Shown in pieces: positions 26,056 to 34,492 of a DNA stretch of 64,000 nt (the first letter of the stretch is position 1; the number at the start of each line of letters is the position of its first letter). Source of the DNA: Actinospineispora acaciae DSM 45401 (GTDB lineage Bacteria > Actinomycetota > Actinomycetes > Mycobacteriales > Pseudonocardiaceae); the NCBI RefSeq assembly GCF_000620785.1, contig NZ_JIAI01000019.1, positions 37,226 through 101,225 of the forward strand, given 5' to 3'. The position numbers and the translations under genes were made by a program. The notes beneath the pieces are model-generated. The model searched no databases. It saw only the letters and a program-made list of their open reading frames with translations, and was not told the origin of the DNA.

Positions 26056-26343
26056 ATGTGGATCATCGCGGGCCATGTCAAGGTCGACGCCGACAGGCGA
26101 GACGCGTGGGTGGCCGCACACCACGACCTGATCAGCCGGGCACGCCGGGCGCCGGGGTGTCTCGACGTGGCGATCACCGCCGACCCGCTGGACCCGGAGC
26201 GGGTCAACAACTTCGAGCGCTGGGAGTCCTGGGACGCTCTCGAGGCATGGCGGAAGGTGGCGATGGCTCCCGAGACGGGAGTAGCGATGCGCGGCGGCGA
26301 GGTCATGGCGTACGAGGTCGCCCGTGAGCGGCCGCCGTTCTGA
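26056..26343 (+). CDS. Antibiotic biosynthesis monooxygenase (ABM) domain protein
   Basis: A 95-residue protein of the dimeric alpha/beta-barrel ABM fold: MWIIAGHVKVDADRRDAWVA at the N terminus, then ARRAPGCLDVAITADPLDPERVNNFERWES, quoted in parts. Small ABM proteins act as quinone-forming monooxygenases or heme-degrading enzymes; activity is not predictable here. ATG 26056 has GAGGAG 8 nt upstream. Confidence 0.85.
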   Translation: MWIIAGHVKVDADRRDAWVAAHHDLISRARRAPGCLDVAITADPLDPERVNNFERWESWDALEAWRKVAMAPETGVAMRGGEVMAYEVARERPPF

Positions 26344-26402
26344 GACGGGCACGAACGCCGGTCACCGATGATCGTGGGTGACCGGCGTAGTGCCTGGTCA
26401 GG

Positions 26403-26493
26403 TGGCGGAGGATAGGGGATTTGAACCCCTGAGGGGCTATCAACCCCAACACGATTTCCAATCGTGCGCCCTAGGCCACTAGGCGAATCCTCC
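26403..26493 (-). tRNA. tRNA-Ser (anticodon GGA)
   Basis: On the minus strand the acceptor GGAGGAT pairs with ATCCTCC. The anticodon loop TTGGAAA carries GGA, a long variable arm is present, and the T loop is TTCAAAT. The discriminator is G with an encoded CCA (26405-26403). It decodes UCC/UCU. Confidence 0.95.
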
Positions 26494-26560
26494 GTTACGA
26501 AGGTTAGCAGAGCGGGTCCTGACCAGCGGGTACGGGGCCGACCTCGACGGGCGTTCTTCC

Positions 26561-26664
26561 CACCGGCGAGTCGGGGGCCTGAGCACACCGAGTCGGGCGT
26601 GCCAGCACACATGGTTGTGCCAGAACGCCCGACTCGCTGTGCCGAGACGCCCGACTCGCCGGTG
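26561..26664. repeat. Intergenic GAGTCGGG repeat, copy 4 (large inverted repeat)
   Basis: CACCGGCGAGTCGGG at 26561-26575 is the perfect 15-bp reverse complement of 26650-26664. Inner motifs CTGAGCACACCGAGTCGGGCG and CGCCCGACTCGCTGTGCCGAG repeat the theme (quoted in part). It lies between a tRNA and the SRP RNA gene, 30 bp before the SRP RNA 5' end, so it is unlikely to be coding. Confidence 0.8.
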
Positions 26665-26693
26665 GGGGGTGGGTGGTGGCTACACTGGGCGGT

Positions 26694-26779
26694 GGACCCC
26701 GCGCGGCGTCCATCCTGTGAACTCCCCCAGGGCCGGAAGGCAGCAAGGGTCAACGGGCTCTGGCGGGTGCGCGGGGTCC
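26694..26779 (+). ncRNA. ffs: Signal recognition particle RNA, small (4.5S-type)
   Basis: A terminal stem GGACCCCGCG...GCGCGGGGTCC encloses the universally conserved domain IV core, GGCCGGAAGGCAGCAAGGGTC (21 nt, in part) with its GGAA tetraloop and the asymmetric AGCA loop. It would bind Ffh for co-translational membrane targeting. A TACACT -10-like hexamer lies at 26681-26686. dnaX follows directly, the usual actinobacterial order. Confidence 0.93.
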
Positions 26780-26840
26780 CCTTCTGTTAGCGGCCCCCTG
26801 CCGGGTCGGGGCGTCGGGGGCGACCGGTAGCCTCGCGGTC

Positions 26841-28856
26841 GTGGCGCTGGCTCTGTACCGCAAGTACCGCCCGGCGACCTTTGCCGACGTGGTCGGCCAG
26901 GAGCATGTCACCGAGCCCCTGCGGACCGCGCTGGCCGCCGGGCGGGTGAACCATGCATACCTGTTCTCCGGGCCGCGCGGCTGTGGGAAGACGTCGAGCG
27001 CGCGCATCCTGGCCCGGTCGCTGAACTGCGAGCAGGGGCCGACGCCGGACCCGTGCGGGGTGTGCGCGTCCTGTGTCGCGCTCGCGCCGGAGGGTCCCGG
27101 CAACATCGACGTGATCGAGATGGACGCGGCATCGCACGGCGGTGTGGACGACGCCCGCGAGCTGCGCGACAGGGCGTTCTACGCGCCCGCCGAGTCGCGC
27201 TACCGGGTGTTCATCATCGACGAGGCGCACATGGTCACCACGCAGGGCTTCAACGCCCTGCTCAAGATCGTCGAGGAACCGCCGGAGCACCTCGTCTTCG
27301 TGTTCGCCACCACCGAGCCGGACAAGGTGCTGCCGACCATCCGGTCCCGCACGCACCACTACCCGTTCCGGCTGATCCCGCCGGGCACGCTGCGCGCGCT
27401 GCTGGAGCGGATCTGCGCCGACGAGGGCGCGGTGCTGGCGCCCGCGGTGTTCCCGCTGGTCATTCGCGCGGGCGGGGGTTCGGCGCGGGACACCCTGTCG
27501 GTGATGGACCAGCTGATCGCCGGTGCGGGCGAGGAGGGCGTGACCTATGAGCGGGCGGTCGCGCTGCTCGGCGTCACCGACGTGGCGCTGATCGACGACG
27601 CGGTCGACGCGCTGGCCGCCGGCGACGGCGCCGCGGTGTTCCAGACGGTGGACCGGCTGGTCGAGGCCGGGCACGACCCCCGGCGGTTCGCCGCCGACCT
27701 GCTGGACCGGCTGCGCGACCTGATGCTGCTCGACGCGGTTCCGGACGCGGCCGCGCGCGGGCTGGTCGATGCGCCGGGCGACGAGCTGAACCGGATGGCC
27801 GACCAGGCCGCCAGGCTCGGCCCGGCCACGCTGAGCCGGTTCGCCGAGATCCTGCACACCGGGCTGACCGAGATGCGCGGCGCCACCGCGCCCCGGCTGC
27901 TGCTGGAGCTGCTCTGCGGGCGGATGCTGCTGCCCGCCGCGACCACCGGCGACGCCGCGCTGCTGCAGCGGTTGGAGCGCATGGAGCGGCGGGTGTCCAT
28001 CGCGCCCGAGCCGCGCACCGACACCGACGGCGAGTCGCGCCCCGAGCCCACCGAGGCACCGCGCCCCGAATCACCGCAGCCCGAGGCACCGCGCGCCGCC
28101 GCTCCCGAGGGTGCCGCACACGCGGGCCGTACCTTCCAGCGCCGGTCCCAGGCCACCGAACAGCCCGCCCCCGAGCAACCACCCGCCGCCCCCGAACGCG
28201 CCGCACCACAACCACCACCACCGGCGGCCGCGCCATCGCCAGAGCCGGAGCCCGAACCGGCCGAGCCCGCCGCCCCCGCCGGGGCGGGGACGATCGACGC
28301 GGCGGCCGTTCGCCGAAGCTGGCCGGGGATCCTGGAACGCGCCAAGCAGGGCAGCCGCAGCACCGGCGCGCTGCTGATGAACGCCACCGTCAAGGCGGTC
28401 GAAGGCGACACGCTCGTGCTGGCCATCGCCGCCGCGCCACTGGCCAGGAGGCTCTCCGAGCAGCGCAACACCGACGTGATCTCCGCCGCGCTGCGGGCCG
28501 AGCTGGGGGTGGCCTGGCGGGTCCGCTGCGAGCACGACGGCGCCCCGCCGGCCGCCCGCAACTCCGGCCCGAGCGGTGGCAACGGTGGTCACGGCGGCAA
28601 CGGGGGCAACGGCGGTGGCGCGCCAACCCCGCCCCCGGCACCGTCCCGCCGGCCGCCCGCCGCCCGCACGTCCGCGCAGGACCCACCCCCGCCGCCCGAG
28701 CCGCCGCCGGACGACGAGGAGGAGATGCTCGCCGAGGCCGCCCACTCCAGCGCGGACGGCGGCGAGCAGAGCGCCCGCCGTGACCCCGAAGAGGTCGCCA
28801 TCGAGCTGCTCACCGCCCAACTTGGCGCCCGCGCCGTCGAGGATCCACCCCGCTGA
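26841..28856 (+). CDS. dnaX: DNA polymerase III subunits gamma/tau
   Basis: A 671-residue clamp-loader ATPase. Walker A is GPRGCGKT (44-51), followed by a zinc module with Cys63, Cys72, Cys75 and Cys78, Walker B FIIDEAHM and sensor FATTEPDKVLPTI. The clamp-loader domains I-III end at about residue 385. The rest is a long Pro/Glu/Ala-rich linker with a tau-type domain (AAVRRSWPGILERAKQ) and a Gly-rich GGNGGHGGNGGNGGG stretch. No poly-A slippery site is present, so a programmed frameshift for gamma is not expected. GTG 26841 starts at the conserved ALALYRKYRP. Confidence 0.96.
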   Translation: MALALYRKYRPATFADVVGQEHVTEPLRTALAAGRVNHAYLFSGPRGCGKTSSARILARSLNCEQGPTPDPCGVCASCVALAPEGPGNIDVIEMDAASHGGVDDARELRDRAFYAPAESRYRVFIIDEAHMVTTQGFNALLKIVEEPPEHLVFVFATTEPDKVLPTIRSRTHHYPFRLIPPGTLRALLERICADEGAVLAPAVFPLVIRAGGGSARDTLSVMDQLIAGAGEEGVTYERAVALLGVTDVALIDDAVDALAAGDGAAVFQTVDRLVEAGHDPRRFAADLLDRLRDLMLLDAVPDAAARGLVDAPGDELNRMADQAARLGPATLSRFAEILHTGLTEMRGATAPRLLLELLCGRMLLPAATTGDAALLQRLERMERRVSIAPEPRTDTDGESRPEPTEAPRPESPQPEAPRAAAPEGAAHAGRTFQRRSQATEQPAPEQPPAAPERAAPQPPPPAAAPSPEPEPEPAEPAAPAGAGTIDAAAVRRSWPGILERAKQGSRSTGALLMNATVKAVEGDTLVLAIAAAPLARRLSEQRNTDVISAALRAELGVAWRVRCEHDGAPPAARNSGPSGGNGGHGGNGGNGGGAPTPPPAPSRRPPAARTSAQDPPPPPEPPPDDEEEMLAEAAHSSADGGEQSARRDPEEVAIELLTAQLGARAVEDPPR

Positions 28857-29816
28857 CTAGTTGGCCGTCCGAGCCCTGGCGGACGGGGTTGCGGATGGTG
28901 AGCTGGACGCGGACGAGCCGGACCGCTCCCCGTCGGACTCCGAGCCCTCGGCGCGGCTGTTCGCTGAACGGCTGGGGTCCGCGGCGGCCGAGGGCTTCGC
29001 GCTGGCCGGCGGGTTGCGGCCCAGCCAGGCCAGGATCCCGACCACGATGGCCTGCGCGTACCGGGCGCGCCCGACGCCGTTGGACACCGTGACGGCCTCC
29101 TCGGCGTTGCGCATGTTCGCGCACTCGACCATGGCGACGGGCCGCTTGGAGAAGTTCAGCCCGGCCAGGTCCGAGCGCCCCGACAGGCCGTTCACGCCCG
29201 CGTAGCTGGACACCGGCAGCCCGGCGCCGCGCAACGAGTCCCGCAGCGCGGTGGCCAGGGCTAGCGAGGGCGCGCCCTGGGCGGTGTTGAGCGGGGGCTT
29301 GGGGTAGATGACGTGGAACCCCTTGCCGTTCGGCGGCGCGCCGTCGGCGTGGATGGACACCGCGATGTCCGCGTTCACCTCGGCCGCCTTCTTGCCCCTC
29401 TCGTCAACGCAGGGCCCGACGCCCTTGTCGTTCTCCCTGGTCAGCACGACGTTCACGCCGTTGTCGATGAGCAGCTGGCGCACCCGCAACGCCACGTCCC
29501 AGGTGAACTTGTGCTCGGGGAAGCCGTCGTCGGTGGAGGTGCCCGTGGTGTTGCACTCCTTGGTCTTGCCCCGGCCGTCCGGCACCTTCTTGGCCATCGC
29601 CTTGGGGTCGTTGCCGCCGTTGTGGCCCGGGTCGAGCAGGACGGTGCGCATGTGAGCGGCGGGGTCGGTGGGGTCGGGCGCGGAGCCGGCGGTGGACGCG
29701 GCGGGCGTGGGCTGCACGGAGCTGCCGCCGCAGCCGGCGACCAGCGACAGCGCAAGCAGGGCGGCCGCGGCGGCCGCCCGCACGCCCGACCGTGCCGGGG
29801 CGACTCGCGCGGACAT
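28857..29816 (-). CDS. N-acetylmuramoyl-L-alanine amidase, lipoprotein
   Basis: A 319-residue protein with a lipoprotein signal peptide (LLALSLVAGC lipobox) and an Amidase_3 domain: VLLDPGHNGGND, WDVALRVRQLL, VVLTREND, DIAVSIHADG (zinc His) and the catalytic-glutamate strand VAMVECANMRNAEEA. It resembles mycobacterial Rv3717-type cell-wall amidases that cut the lactyl-peptide bond of peptidoglycan. The C-terminal tail is Ser/Ala rich and probably disordered. ATG 29816 has GAGGGGCG upstream. The stop codon abuts dnaX's stop (convergent). Confidence 0.9.
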   Translation of the reverse strand: MSARVAPARSGVRAAAAAALLALSLVAGCGGSSVQPTPAASTAGSAPDPTDPAAHMRTVLLDPGHNGGNDPKAMAKKVPDGRGKTKECNTTGTSTDDGFPEHKFTWDVALRVRQLLIDNGVNVVLTRENDKGVGPCVDERGKKAAEVNADIAVSIHADGAPPNGKGFHVIYPKPPLNTAQGAPSLALATALRDSLRGAGLPVSSYAGVNGLSGRSDLAGLNFSKRPVAMVECANMRNAEEAVTVSNGVGRARYAQAIVVGILAWLGRNPPASAKPSAAADPSRSANSRAEGSESDGERSGSSASSSPSATPSARARTAN

Positions 29817-29921
29817 CACGCCCCTCACGATCGCATGGCCCACTCCAGGACCCGACGCCGACACCCGTACCACGTGGTGGTTGACGGTGCACTCACCCCG
29901 TGCCGGGTAAGGTCCGCCGCC

Positions 29922-30581
29922 ATGAACGAGGCGTCCGGGGAAGGCAAACGGCCCGGGCGCCCACCCTCCCTGACCAGAGAAGACATCGCCAGGGCCGCGC
30001 TGGAGGCCGGTCGGGAGCGGGGCATGGAGGCGGTGTCCGTGCTCGCGGCGGCCAGGGTGCTCGGCGTCAGCCACTCCACCCTGTACGGCTACGTGCGCGA
30101 CCGGGGCGAGGTGGTCTTCGCCGCCGTCGAGCTGGCTACCTCCGAGTTCGAATGGCCGCCCGCCGACCAGGACTGGCGCCCGCTGCTGACCGCGTTCGCC
30201 GAGGCGCTGTGGACGTTCCTGAACCGCTACCCGGGCATGGCCGAGGTGCTCTACGCCCTGCCCAACGCGCCGAAGCCGTTCGTCCGCGTCCTGGTCGGCT
30301 ACGGGACCGCCCTGCGCGCCGCCGGGTTCTCCCCGAGGGACGCCCTGGTTGCCGTGGACATGATCGTCGACCTCACGCTGTGCAGCGACATAGCGATGCG
30401 CGGGCTGGACCGCGTGCACCAGACCGCCGACGGCCCGCGCCGGCTGCGCGAGCTGCTCACCAGGGTGTGGGCCGAGCTGGACGACTCGGTACTCGAAGAG
30501 GCGGCCTGGAGCGGCCGAGGCCGGTTCGACGACAAGCTCGCCGTGATCTTGGACGGCTTCGCCGCCCGAGTCCGCCGCTGA
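29922..30581 (+). CDS. TetR-family transcriptional regulator
   Basis: A 219-residue regulator. The N-terminal HTH (about 18-62) reads TREDIARAALEAGRERGMEA with the recognition segment VLGVSHSTLYGYVRDRGE, and a helical C-terminal ligand domain (TetR_C-like) follows. The ligand and target genes are not evident; it is divergent from the amidase gene by 105 bp. ATG 29922 is preceded by GGTAAGG. Confidence 0.85.
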   Translation: MNEASGEGKRPGRPPSLTREDIARAALEAGRERGMEAVSVLAAARVLGVSHSTLYGYVRDRGEVVFAAVELATSEFEWPPADQDWRPLLTAFAEALWTFLNRYPGMAEVLYALPNAPKPFVRVLVGYGTALRAAGFSPRDALVAVDMIVDLTLCSDIAMRGLDRVHQTADGPRRLRELLTRVWAELDDSVLEEAAWSGRGRFDDKLAVILDGFAARVRR

Positions 30582-30664
30582 CCGGCCGCGTCGCCGCCTC
30601 CGACCGCCGCCACGGGACTACGCTGGTCGGCAAGCACGGCCGAGGCACGGAGGAGACCAGTCCC

Positions 30665-31033
30665 ATGACCATGGGTCAGCCCGATATGAACATGATCCTC
30701 CAGCAGGCCCAGCGCATGCAGCAGCAGCTGGCCGCCGCGCAGGACGAGCTCGCCGAGGCCGAGGTCACCGGCCAGGCCGGCGGTGGCCTGGTCAAGGTCA
30801 CCCGCACCGCGGCCGGCGAGATCCGCTCGGTGAGCATCGACCCGAAGGTGGTCGACCCGCAGGACGTGGAGACGCTGCAGGACCTGATCGTCGGCGCCAT
30901 CCAGGACGCCGACCGGGCCGCCAAGGAGCTGCAGGAGGAGAAGCTCGGCGGCGTCGCGGGCGGCCTCGGCCAGCTGGCCGGCGGCCTCGGGCTACCCGGC
31001 ATCGGCCCGGGCGGCCCCGGCGGCAACGCCTGA
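30665..31033 (+). CDS. YbaB/EbfC nucleoid-associated protein
   Basis: A 122-residue DNA-binding protein with a helical hairpin MILQQAQRMQQQLAAAQDEL and a beta-sheet core GGLVKVTRTAAGEIRSVSID. The Gly/Pro-rich C terminus (GLGLPGIGPGGPGGNA) is usual for actinobacteria. ATG 30665 follows GGAGGAG at 30649-30655. It sits between dnaX and recR in the conserved order. Confidence 0.93.
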   Translation: MTMGQPDMNMILQQAQRMQQQLAAAQDELAEAEVTGQAGGGLVKVTRTAAGEIRSVSIDPKVVDPQDVETLQDLIVGAIQDADRAAKELQEEKLGGVAGGLGQLAGGLGLPGIGPGGPGGNA

Positions 31034-31063
31034 CCGGCCTTCACGCGGGGGACGACACACACG

Positions 31064-31681
31064 GTGTTCGAAGGACCGGTCCAAGACCTGATCGACGAGC
31101 TGGGCCGGCTGCCCGGCATCGGCCCGAAGAGCGCGCAGCGCATCGCGTTCCACCTGCTGGCCGCCGACCCGGCCGACGTCGGCCGGCTGGTGGAGGTGCT
31201 GGAACGGGTCAAGCAGGGCGTGCGGTTCTGCGAGGTCTGCGGCAACGTCTCGGAGAAGGACAGGTGCCGCTACTGCGCCGACGCCCGCCGCGACGCCACC
31301 CTGGTGTGCGTGGTCGAGGAGCCCAAGGACGTGCTCGCGGTGGAGCGCACCCGCGAGTTCCGGGGCCGCTACCACGTGCTCGGCGGCGCCCTCGACCCGC
31401 TGGCCGGCGTCGGCCCCGACCAGCTGCGGATCCGCCAGCTGGTGTCCAGGATCGGCGGCACCGGCCCCGCCGAGGACGAGACGGCCATCGCGGAGATCAT
31501 CATCGCCACCGACCCGAACACCGAGGGTGAGGCGACGGCCACCTACCTGCTGCGCCTGCTGCGCGACTTCCCCGGTCTCACCGTGTCCCGGCTGGCGTCC
31601 GGCCTGCCGATGGGCGGCGACCTGGAGTTCGCCGACGAGCTCACCCTGGGCCGGGCACTGTCCGGCCGCCGAGCGATGTGA
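31064..31681 (+). CDS. recR: Recombination protein RecR
   Basis: A 205-residue protein of the RecFOR pathway that helps load RecA at gaps. It contains the helix-hairpin-helix LPGIGPKSAQRIAFHLL, a four-cysteine zinc finger (C56, C59, C68, C71) and a Toprim domain with VVEEPKDVLAVE. The GTG start at 31064 is 30 bp after ybaB, so the two are co-transcribed. Confidence 0.96.
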   Translation: MFEGPVQDLIDELGRLPGIGPKSAQRIAFHLLAADPADVGRLVEVLERVKQGVRFCEVCGNVSEKDRCRYCADARRDATLVCVVEEPKDVLAVERTREFRGRYHVLGGALDPLAGVGPDQLRIRQLVSRIGGTGPAEDETAIAEIIIATDPNTEGEATATYLLRLLRDFPGLTVSRLASGLPMGGDLEFADELTLGRALSGRRAM

Positions 31682-31714
31682 CTGTGATGTGACAACGGCA
31701 TAACACCATGCCGC

Positions 31715-31735
31715 GAGCACCAGTTTCTGGTGCTC
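31715..31735. terminator. Hairpin after recR
   Basis: A perfect 9-bp stem GAGCACCAG/CTGGTGCTC with a TTT loop lies 34 bp after the recR stop. There is no T-tract, so it is either an actinobacterial I-shaped terminator or an operator for the downstream ABC importer. Confidence 0.6.
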
Positions 31736-31806
31736 GGGTCTACCCATGTGGTACCGCTCACTAATAGGGTCACTCGATCGTGACTACTCCGAGGGGGAGC
31801 GTTCAC

Positions 31807-33483
31807 ATGCGTCCTTTCCTGCCGTCGCGCGCAAAGATGCTCGCGGCGCTGTCCGCCGGACTGCTGCTGGCCTCACTGACCGCCTGCGCCACCTCGCAGC
31901 GCGGCCAGGGTGGCGGCAACGGCGACACCCTGGTGTTCGGCGCCGCCGGCGCGCCCAAGATGTTCGACCCGGTCTTCACCGATGAAGGCGAAAGCTTCCG
32001 TCCGATCCGGCAGATGTACGAAACGCTGATCACGTACAAGCCGGGCACCGCCGAGCTGACCCCGGGCCTCGCCACCGCCTGGCAGAACTCCGCCGACGGC
32101 AAGACCTGGACGTTCACCATTCGCGACGGGGTGAAGTTCCACGACGGCACCCCGGTGGACGGCGCCGCGGTGTGCGCCAACTTCGACCGCTGGTACAACA
32201 TGCCCGGCGCGGCCGCCCAGTCCCAGATGATCTACTACGGGGACATCTTCGAGGGCTTCGCGCACAACCAGGGCGACGCCGGCGGCCAGCCGCTCTACCA
32301 GTCCTGCGAGGCCCCGGACGCGCACACCGCCGTGCTCAAGCTGAACCGCCCGAAGGGCGCGCTGCCGGCCGCGTTCGGGCTGACCTCGCTGTCCATCTCC
32401 AGCCCGACGGCGCTGAAGAAGTACAACGCCGACGCGGTGACCCAGAGCGGCGACTCGTTCAGCTACGGCGAGTACGCCACCGCGCACCCGACCGGCACCG
32501 GGCCGTTCAAGTTCGAGGCCTACGACAAGGCCAACAACACCATCACCATGGTCCGCAACGACGACTACTGGGGCGAGAAGGCCAAGGTCGCGCGCCTCAT
32601 CTTCAAGATCATCCCGGACGAGAACGCGCGCAAGCAGGAGCTGCGCGCCGGCACCATCGACGGCTACGACTACCCGTCGCCCGCCGACCTGGCCAGCCTG
32701 CGCAAGGACGGCTTCCAGGTGCTGGCCCGCAAGCCGTTCAACCTGCTGTACCTGGGCATCAACCAGAAGAACAACCCGGCGCTGCGCGACATCAGGGTGC
32801 GCCAGGCGCTGGCCTACGGGGTGAACCGGGAGGCGCTGGTCCGCAACAAGTTCCCGGAGGGCGGGGTGGTGGCCTCCCAGTTCATGCCGGAGGCGATGGC
32901 CGGGTGGACCAAGGACGTCCAGCAGTACCCGTACGACCCGGCCAAGGCCAAGGCGCTGCTCGCCGAGGCGGGCGCGTCCAACCTGACGCTGACCTTCTAC
33001 TACCCGACCGAGGTCACCCGCCCGTACATGCCGAACCCGACGGACATCTTCGCGGTGATCGCCGAGGACCTGCGCCAGATCGGCGTGACCGTCAACCCGG
33101 TGCCCAAGCCGTGGAACAGCGGCTACAAGGACGACGTGCAGAAGCTCGGCAAGCACGACATCCACCTGCTGGGCTGGACCGGCGACTACAACGACGCCGG
33201 CAACTTCGTGGGCACCTTCTTCGGCCGCCAGAAGCCGGAGTTCGGCGTCAACGACCCGGCCATGTTCGACGAGCTGACCAAGGCCGACGGCACCCTCGAC
33301 CCGGCCGGGCACACGGCGGCCTACCAGCAGGCCAACAGGGACCTGATGGCCAAGTTCCTGCCCTCGGTGCCGCTGGCCAGCGCGCCGGCGTTCATCGTGG
33401 TGCGGGACAACGTGCACGGGCTGATCCCCAGCCCGCTCACCTACGAGGTGTTCGGGCCGGTCAGCAAGGGCGCGGCCGAGTAG
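31807..33483 (+). CDS. Oligopeptide/dipeptide ABC importer, substrate-binding lipoprotein
   Basis: A 558-residue protein with signal peptide and lipobox (LLLASLTAC), then a family-5 solute-binding domain: MFDPVFTDEGESFRPIRQMYETL, GVKFHDGTPVDGAAVCANFDRW, GTGPFKFEAYDKANNTITMV and VRQALAYGVNREALV. It would bind peptides or other nickel/peptide-class ligands outside the membrane and hand them to the permeases encoded next. ATG 31807 has GAGGGGGAG 6 nt upstream. It is the first gene of a five-gene operon. Confidence 0.93.
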   Translation: MRPFLPSRAKMLAALSAGLLLASLTACATSQRGQGGGNGDTLVFGAAGAPKMFDPVFTDEGESFRPIRQMYETLITYKPGTAELTPGLATAWQNSADGKTWTFTIRDGVKFHDGTPVDGAAVCANFDRWYNMPGAAAQSQMIYYGDIFEGFAHNQGDAGGQPLYQSCEAPDAHTAVLKLNRPKGALPAAFGLTSLSISSPTALKKYNADAVTQSGDSFSYGEYATAHPTGTGPFKFEAYDKANNTITMVRNDDYWGEKAKVARLIFKIIPDENARKQELRAGTIDGYDYPSPADLASLRKDGFQVLARKPFNLLYLGINQKNNPALRDIRVRQALAYGVNREALVRNKFPEGGVVASQFMPEAMAGWTKDVQQYPYDPAKAKALLAEAGASNLTLTFYYPTEVTRPYMPNPTDIFAVIAEDLRQIGVTVNPVPKPWNSGYKDDVQKLGKHDIHLLGWTGDYNDAGNFVGTFFGRQKPEFGVNDPAMFDELTKADGTLDPAGHTAAYQQANRDLMAKFLPSVPLASAPAFIVVRDNVHGLIPSPLTYEVFGPVSKGAAE

Positions 33484-33487
33484 TCCG

Positions 33488-34492
33488 ATGCTGCGGTTCG
33501 TGGTGCGGCGGCTCCTCCAGGTGGTGCCGACGCTGTTGTTGCTGTCCGTGTTGGTGTTCGCCTGGCTGCGCTCGCTGCCGGGCGGGCCGGCGGCCGCGCT
33601 GCTCGGGGACAAGGCGACCCCGGAGAAGGTCGCTTCACTGAACCACGTGATGGGCCTGGACCAGCCGATCTGGACCCAGTACGTGCGGTTCCTGGGCCGC
33701 GCGCTGACCGGCGATTTCGGCAGCTCGCTGGTCAGCGGGGACAAGGTGATGACCGAGATCGGCAGGGCGATGCCGGCCACCATCGAGCTGGCGGTGATGG
33801 CGCTGCTCATCGCGATAGCGGTGGGCATCCCGATGGGCTACCTGGCGGCGACCCGGCGCGGGCGGCCGCTGGACAGCGCCACCATCATCGCCAGCCTGGT
33901 CGGGGTGGCGGTGCCGGTGTTCTTCCTCGGTTACCTGCTCAAGGCGGTGTTCGCGGTCAAGCTCGGTTGGCTGCCGCCCTCCGGCCGGCAGTCGATCGGG
34001 CTGGACGCCACCCGGGTCACCGGGTTCGCCGTGTTCGACGGGCTGATCACCAGGGAGTTCGACGCGGCATGGGACGCGTTCGCGCACCTGATCCTGCCGG
34101 CGGTCACGGTGGCCACCATTCCGCTGGCGGTGATCGTCCGGATCACCAGGGCGTCCGTGCTGGACGTGCTCGGCTCGGACTACATCCGCACCGCGCGGGC
34201 CAAGGGGCTGGCGCCGGTCACCATCCGGGGTCGGCACGTGCTGCGCAACGCGCTGCTGCCGGTGTCCACGGTGATCGGGCTGCAGACCGGGTTGTTGCTG
34301 GCCGGCGCGGTGCTCACCGAGACGGTGTACGTCTGGGGCGGGGTCGGCACGCTGCTCTCGGAGGGCATCTACCGGCATGACTATCCCCGGCTGCAGGCGC
34401 TGCTGCTGATGGGCGCCCTGGTGTACGTGGTGGTCAACCTGCTGGTCGACGTCTCGTACGCGGTCATCGACCCCCGGGTGCGGGTGTCATGA
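33488..34492 (+). CDS. Oligopeptide/dipeptide ABC importer, permease (DppB-like)
   Basis: A 334-residue membrane protein with about six helices; VVRRLLQVVPTLLLLSVLVF at the N terminus is typical of DppB/OppB. The cytoplasmic EAA-like loop DYIRTARAKGLAPVTIRGRHVLRNALLP contacts the ATPase. It starts 5 bp after the binding protein and overlaps the next permease by 4 nt. Confidence 0.93.
   Translation: MLRFVVRRLLQVVPTLLLLSVLVFAWLRSLPGGPAAALLGDKATPEKVASLNHVMGLDQPIWTQYVRFLGRALTGDFGSSLVSGDKVMTEIGRAMPATIELAVMALLIAIAVGIPMGYLAATRRGRPLDSATIIASLVGVAVPVFFLGYLLKAVFAVKLGWLPPSGRQSIGLDATRVTGFAVFDGLITREFDAAWDAFAHLILPAVTVATIPLAVIVRITRASVLDVLGSDYIRTARAKGLAPVTIRGRHVLRNALLPVSTVIGLQTGLLLAGAVLTETVYVWGGVGTLLSEGIYRHDYPRLQALLLMGALVYVVVNLLVDVSYAVIDPRVRVS

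Noticed and set aside
26841..28856. Programmed frameshift in dnaX to make gamma
   Set aside because: No A-rich slippery heptamer or suitable downstream structure was seen.
31682..31806. Riboswitch ahead of the peptide importer
   Set aside because: Only a simple 9-bp hairpin is visible; no conserved aptamer core was recognised.
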